Assembly: GCA_018364485.1 (NCBI GenBank)
Contig: JAGZLX010000045.1
Coordinates: forward strand, 1-13,687
Direction: 5' to 3'
Origin: Granulicatella adiacens
GTDB lineage: Bacteria; Bacillota; Bacilli; Lactobacillales; Aerococcaceae
Length of the DNA: 13,687 nucleotides
Shown piece after piece: positions 13,300 through 13,687 of the stretch. Under the pieces are notes generated by a model. The model worked only from the letters and a program-made list of their open reading frames with translations. It was not told the DNA's origin and searched no databases. Each line of letters begins with the position of its first letter. Position 1 is the stretch's first letter. Position numbers and translations under genes: made by a program.

Positions 13300-13687
13300 A
13301 TGGCAAGTGGAAGAATTTTATTTGAACAAGAACGAAAAGATATGGCAGAAGCTATTGAAATGACTTATTATAGAAAAAATACAAATACTGCAGGAGGGAA
13401 TTTTTCATTTAAAGTTACTAAAGATGGTAAAGATTATTTGATTATGACGCCTACAATGATGTCTGAAGCGTATCATGGAAAGGTGAGTGCTGCACAAGTA
13501 TTAGTTGTAGATCCAGAAACACGTGAGATTGTAGCTGGAGATGGTAATCTTACAAGAGAAGTAAATATGCATGTTGCAGTATATAAAGCTAATCCTAATA
13601 TTAAATGTTGTTTCCATGCGCACGCACCGAAAAGTATGTTTTGGGCAACAAGTCATTTAAATATGCCAAATCTCACAGAAGCTACAC
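13300..13687 (+). CDS. Class II aldolase/adducin-family protein (AraD/FucA type), 5' part
   Basis: The first 129 residues of a gene that runs off the window. The pattern is that of the class II aldolase fold: a start helix (LFEQERKDMAEAIEMTYYR), then TAGGNFSFK (family GNxSxR-like), LIMTPTMMS, the LTREVNMHVAVYKANPNIKCCFHAHAP block with the Glu in REVNMH that acts as the catalytic acid/base, and the two zinc histidines in HAH. Family members cleave or epimerise sugar phosphates such as L-fuculose 1-phosphate or L-ribulose 5-phosphate; the specificity is not readable. It starts with ATG 13300 after AAGGTGA. Here it probably follows the PTS and kinase steps, splitting the phosphorylated sugar; the third zinc ligand lies beyond the window. 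Confidence 0.88.
   Translation, partial: MASGRILFEQERKDMAEAIEMTYYRKNTNTAGGNFSFKVTKDGKDYLIMTPTMMSEAYHGKVSAAQVLVVDPETREIVAGDGNLTREVNMHVAVYKANPNIKCCFHAHAPKSMFWATSHLNMPNLTEAT

Overview
The window comes from a low-GC Gram-positive bacterium, most likely in Lactobacillales. The grounds are strong AGGAGG-type ribosome binding sites, extended -10 promoters (TGnTATAAT), a lipoprotein signal peptide on the ABC binding protein, galactitol-family PTS genes, a DinJ/YafQ toxin-antitoxin pair, and the style of the IS3-family remnant. No 16S or other marker is present, so genus is not determinable; a Streptococcus/Granulicatella/Aerococcus-like relative is only a guess.

Left half, about 1-7762, moderate GC for such an organism. 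It holds the 3' part of an EamA/DMT transporter with a clear terminator (612-646); a two-gene unit of an XRE-ImmA/IrrE metalloprotease and a DUF4411 PIN-domain protein (729-2330), which looks like a toxin-antitoxin-type pair with its own promoter and terminator; a polar amino acid ABC importer operon of permease, ATPase and lipoprotein (2497-4638); a DinJ-YafQ toxin-antitoxin pair on the minus strand (4729-5284), whose terminator lies tail to tail with that of the ABC operon; and an APC-family amino acid permease followed by a UcpA-like short-chain dehydrogenase (5542-7762).

Middle, 7763-9063, appears empty because no long reading frame survives. Reading through stop codons shows a heavily decayed IS3-family insertion sequence. 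An IS150-group-like left end lies at 7813-7837, an orfA remnant runs from about 7865 to 8250, and an orfB remnant from about 8256 to 8980. The right end is not recognisable. A long perfect hairpin (8971-9006) closes the region and serves as terminator for the minus-strand genes to its right.

Right part, 9064-13687, strikingly AT-rich. It is a divergent sugar-utilisation locus: a LacC-like PfkB kinase and a DeoR-family repressor on the minus strand, and a galactitol-family PTS (EIIA, EIIB, EIIC), a 51-residue membrane protein and the start of a class II (AraD/FucA-type) aldolase on the plus strand. Two adjacent perfect dyads in the divergent spacer, one covering the -10 of the PTS promoter, are the probable repressor operators. 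The likely logic is uptake and phosphorylation by the PTS, then kinase and aldolase reactions feeding glycolysis, with the DeoR protein sensing a sugar phosphate. The substrate cannot be fixed from this window. The composition change at the IS remnant suggests that the sugar locus was acquired separately from the left half.
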